DNA from: Bacteroidaceae bacterium
GTDB lineage: Bacteria; Bacteroidota; Bacteroidia; Bacteroidales; Bacteroidaceae
Length of the DNA stretch: 64,000 nucleotides
NCBI GenBank assembly: GCA_902362375.1
Contig: CABIVS010000012.1
Location: 645-64,644 of the forward strand
Direction: 5' to 3'
Part shown: positions 61,549 through 64,000 of the stretch, piece by piece
How positions within the stretch are numbered: position 1 is the first letter of the stretch
Layout of the letters: the number at the start of each line of letters is the position of its first letter
Notes under the pieces: generated by a model
Seen by the model: the letters and a program-made list of their open reading frames with translations, nothing else
Database searches by the model: none
What the model was told of the DNA's origin: nothing
Program-made: the position numbers and the translations under genes

Positions 61549-61615
61549 TCACCACAGATTACCCAGATTCTCACAGAATTAAAAAATCTGCGTCCGTCTG
61601 TGTAATCTGTGGTGA
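61549..61615. repeat. 19-bp inverted repeat between serC and serA
   Basis: Arms TCACCACAGATTACCCAGA (61549-61567) and TCTGTGTAATCTGTGGTGA (61597-61615) pair with a single mismatch; 29-nt spacer. Similar CTGTGTAATCTGTGGTGAA elements recur between Bacteroides genes. It lies inside the presumed serC-serA transcript. Confidence 0.8.
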
Positions 61616-61623
61616 AAATATTA

Positions 61624-62691
61624 TTAATGAAGTTTTTCAAATTCCTGCATGCAGTCGATCAAAGCCTGTACGCTTTCTTTCGGCAGAGCATTGTAGCAAG
61701 ATGCACGGAAACCACCTACAGAACGGTGTCCTTTGATACCTACCATGCCTCTTTCAGTAGCAAACTTTAAGAAGTCCGCTTCAAATTCCTTGTATTCAGG
61801 AGCCATTACGAAACAGATATTCATGCGTGAACGGTCTTCTTTGGCAGCAGTACCAACAAACATTTTGTTACGATCGATTTCAGCATACAGCATATCAGCC
61901 TTTTCGATGGCACGACGTTCCATTTCTTTCACACCACCCTGTGCTTTGATCCAGCGCAGGTTCAACAATGCAGCATAGATAGGCACTACCGGAGGAGTAT
62001 TGAACATAGAACCGTTATCAATGTGTGTCTGATAGTTCAGCATTGACGGGATGTAACGGGAAACCTTACCTACAGCGTCATTCTTAACGATAACGAATGT
62101 AACACCTGCAGGAGCCAGATTCTTTTGTGCACCACCATAAATACAGATATATTTAGAAACGTCGATCGGACGTGAGAAAATATCAGAAGACATATCGGCA
62201 ATCATCGGAACTGGAGAATCGAGGTCTTTCTTCAATTCTGTACCGTAAATTGTGTTGTTAGTCGTGATGTGGAAATAATCTGCGTCTGTTGGGATTGTAT
62301 AATCTTTGGGGATATAAGTATATGTAGCTTCAGCAGAGGAAGCAACTTCTACAACTTCACCAAACCCTTTAGCTTCTTTCATTGCTTTCTTTGCCCATAC
62401 ACCAGTGTTCAGGTAAGCAGCCTTTTTTTCGAGGAAGTTATAAGGAACCATGCAGAACTCCATACTAGCACCTCCGCCCAAGAACAGTACCGAATAGCCT
62501 TCGGGGATATTGAGTAATTCCTTGAATAATGCCTCTGCTTCGTCAACCACAGGTTGGAAGTCTTTGGCGCGGTGGCTGATTTCCATCAAAGAGAGACCAG
62601 AGCCGTTGAAATCTAAAATAGCCTTCGCTGTATCCTCTATCACCTCACGCGGAAGAATGGAAGGTCCTGCATTGAAATTATGCTTTTTCAT
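61624..62691 (-). CDS. serC: Phosphoserine aminotransferase
   Basis: 355 residues. Starts [58 protein letters not shown]-lysine near residue 187 ([13 protein letters not shown]), and C-terminal [24 protein letters not shown] segment ([19 protein letters not shown]). It converts 3-phosphohydroxypyruvate and glutamate to phosphoserine. First gene of serC-serA-DUF1015. Confidence 0.95.
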   Translation of the reverse strand: MKKHNFNAGPSILPREVIEDTAKAILDFNGSGLSLMEISHRAKDFQPVVDEAEALFKELLNIPEGYSVLFLGGGASMEFCMVPYNFLEKKAAYLNTGVWAKKAMKEAKGFGEVVEVASSAEATYTYIPKDYTIPTDADYFHITTNNTIYGTELKKDLDSPVPMIADMSSDIFSRPIDVSKYICIYGGAQKNLAPAGVTFVIVKNDAVGKVSRYIPSMLNYQTHIDNGSMFNTPPVVPIYAALLNLRWIKAQGGVKEMERRAIEKADMLYAEIDRNKMFVGTAAKEDRSRMNICFVMAPEYKEFEADFLKFATERGMVGIKGHRSVGGFRASCYNALPKESVQALIDCMQEFEKLH

Positions 62692-62896
62692 TTGAAGTTT
62701 GTTTTTGGTTTAACAATTTCGTTACTTTTGTCTTTTGACCTTGCGAATTTACGAATTTATTTCCGCTGCACAAATCTTTCCTTATAAAAATACTGTTTTA
62801 AAGCAGATTTCCCTTTCTTTTTATTGGTTTATACAGGATATATACACCATTTTGTTATCCATAGATGTCAAGTAAGGTATCTTACAGAAAAGATCT

Positions 62897-64000
62897 TTAC
62901 TTCGCTTCTTCTATAATAGTCTTCATTCCTTTGATTTTCTCCCCCTGAATCAGATTCAAGAGCTGCTTCACCTTAGCCCGGCGAATAGCAACGAAAGCAT
63001 AATGCTCTTTGACGTCAATCGCTCCGACATCTTCGCGGGTCAGATTTCCTTTTTTATATAAGAATCCGGCAATATCCATCCGGCTAAGTTTCTCCTTTTT
63101 TCCTTTACCTATATAAATGGTAGCCCAAACCGATTTCGGAGGACGGGGAGGATTTTCAGGTAACACTACTGTTTCCATATCTTCCGGAATATAAGGAGGA
63201 AGTTTCTCTTCGGCATGCAAAATCAGATAGGACGTTCCGGTAGCATCCCAACGTGCTGTTCGTCCATTGCGGTGCGTAAAAGCTTCTTCATTCACCGGCA
63301 AATGATAATGAACAATATGTCCTACCTCCGGAATATCCAGTCCACGGGCAGCCAAATCGGTAGAAATCAACACATGACAACTGCCGTTACGGAATTTGTA
63401 GAGCGCACGTTCGCGGTCCGGCTGTTCCATACCACCATGGAAACGTTCTGCAGACAGTTTTTTATCCGCCAATAACTGATGCACACGATCCACTGCATCC
63501 CGATGATTACAGAATACGATGCTCGAACTGCTTCCCAATGTACAAAGCAGATTATATAAAGTATCAATCTTATCTTTGGAAGGAGAAAGCACCTTCATCA
63601 GTTTCAAACGGGCCCCCTGTTCTTCAGAAGCGTCCGAAAGAAAATCCAACTTCACCGTGCGGTTCAATCCTGTAAATTCAGGAATCTCTTCAGCATCGGT
63701 AGCCGAAAGTAATATACGTTTTTTTAATCCCGGAAGCTGCATGATAATCTCTGCCATTTCATCATGGAAACCAAACTCCAAAGATTTGTCAAATTCATCG
63801 ATAATTAAAGTCTCAATGGTTTCAGGATTGAAATTTCCTTTCGACAGATGGTCGGTGATACGTCCCGGAGTACCGATGATGATAGCAGGATGATTACCCA
63901 CTATACTCTTCTTTTCTTCAGCGATAGGATGTCCACCATAACAACAACAGGTTTTCCAGGGAGTCCCCATTGCTTTGAACACAGAGTCAATTTGTAATGC
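62897..64000 (-). CDS. DEAD-box-type RNA helicase with DEFD motif (partial, runs off window end)
   Basis: The visible ~367 residues lack the N-terminus, which lies beyond position 64000. Readable motifs: GTPGRITDHLSKG (Ib), IIDEFDKSLEFGF (motif II, DEFD instead of DEAD), LLSATDAEEIPEF (III), SSSIVFCNHRDAVDRVHQLL (IV), LISTDLAARGLDIPEVGHIV (V) and AFTHRNGRTARWDATG (VI). A C-terminal DbpA-type RNA-binding domain follows (KLSRMDIAGFLYKKGNLTRE, VGAIDVKEHYAFVAI). It probably assists ribosome assembly or RNA decay. Confidence 0.9.
   Translation of the reverse strand, partial: ALQIDSVFKAMGTPWKTCCCYGGHPIAEEKKSIVGNHPAIIIGTPGRITDHLSKGNFNPETIETLIIDEFDKSLEFGFHDEMAEIIMQLPGLKKRILLSATDAEEIPEFTGLNRTVKLDFLSDASEEQGARLKLMKVLSPSKDKIDTLYNLLCTLGSSSSIVFCNHRDAVDRVHQLLADKKLSAERFHGGMEQPDRERALYKFRNGSCHVLISTDLAARGLDIPEVGHIVHYHLPVNEEAFTHRNGRTARWDATGTSYLILHAEEKLPPYIPEDMETVVLPENPPRPPKSVWATIYIGKGKKEKLSRMDIAGFLYKKGNLTREDVGAIDVKEHYAFVAIRRAKVKQLLNLIQGEKIKGMKTIIEEAK

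Overview
The window is chromosomal DNA of a Bacteroides-group organism (Bacteroidota), most likely Bacteroides sensu stricto. The evidence is gene content (FecR/ECF sigma pair, Mfa/FimA-type fimbriae with DUF3575 and DUF3868 proteins, TonB-dependent receptor, DUF4248 proteins, PorV/PorQ protein, type III phosphoglycerate dehydrogenase next to serC and DUF1015) and more than twenty copies of the Bacteroides-type -7 promoter element TAnnTTTG placed just upstream of genes. There is no rRNA, no CRISPR array, no transposase and no integrase in the window. One tRNA (Asp, GTC) is present.

Layout. 1-10.6 kb: a truncated fecR diverging from an ECF sigma gene, then a co-directional run of DUF386 protein, addA-type helicase/nuclease, radical SAM activase, two tandem TonB-like genes with a cytoplasmic Cys4 module, and addB. 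10.7-12.8 kb: UDP-glucuronate decarboxylase followed 19 bp later by a soluble receiver/histidine-kinase hybrid. 13-15.1 kb: two paralogous HTH proteins of unknown function. 15.2-21.9 kb: a five-gene fimbrial operon on the minus strand. 22.3-28.3 kb: an accessory island with a tightly coupled GNAT / PP-loop (IbrA-like) / ParB-like (IbrB-like) cassette, an unknown coiled-coil protein, and a replication-like module (winged-helix protein plus a DnaB-type helicase) flanked by two DUF4248-like small proteins.

28.5-42 kb is mostly core: fabH, tRNA-Asp, aminotransferase, YqgE/AlgH, GNAT, recR, sodium/solute symporter, engB, envelope proteins, OPT transporter, an esterase-DUF1460 fusion, a PorV/PorQ protein, lipB. 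42-48.5 kb is a copper (or related metal) homeostasis locus: AraC-type regulator, CopA-type ATPase, periplasmic HMA protein, TonB-dependent receptor and a Cys-rich small protein. 48.7-64 kb: metallophosphoesterase, YecH-like protein, DUF3298 lipoprotein, rsmG, MBL hydrolase, gcvP, nitroreductase, a HpaII-like restriction endonuclease with no methyltransferase beside it, C39-like peptidase, yigZ, DUF1015-serA-serC, and a truncated DEAD-box-type helicase with a DEFD motif.

The most unusual observation is a repeat family with an exact 22-nt period and a short palindromic core (AAAGC-N3-GCTTT). It occurs in two convergent intergenic gaps 27 kb apart (after dnaB and after gcvP). Next in interest are the PP-loop/ParB/GNAT cassette, the solitary HpaII-like nuclease in a CCGG-rich sequence, a structured-looking non-coding stretch ahead of the replication module, several large inverted repeats, and several genes whose -7 box abuts the start codon, implying leaderless mRNAs.
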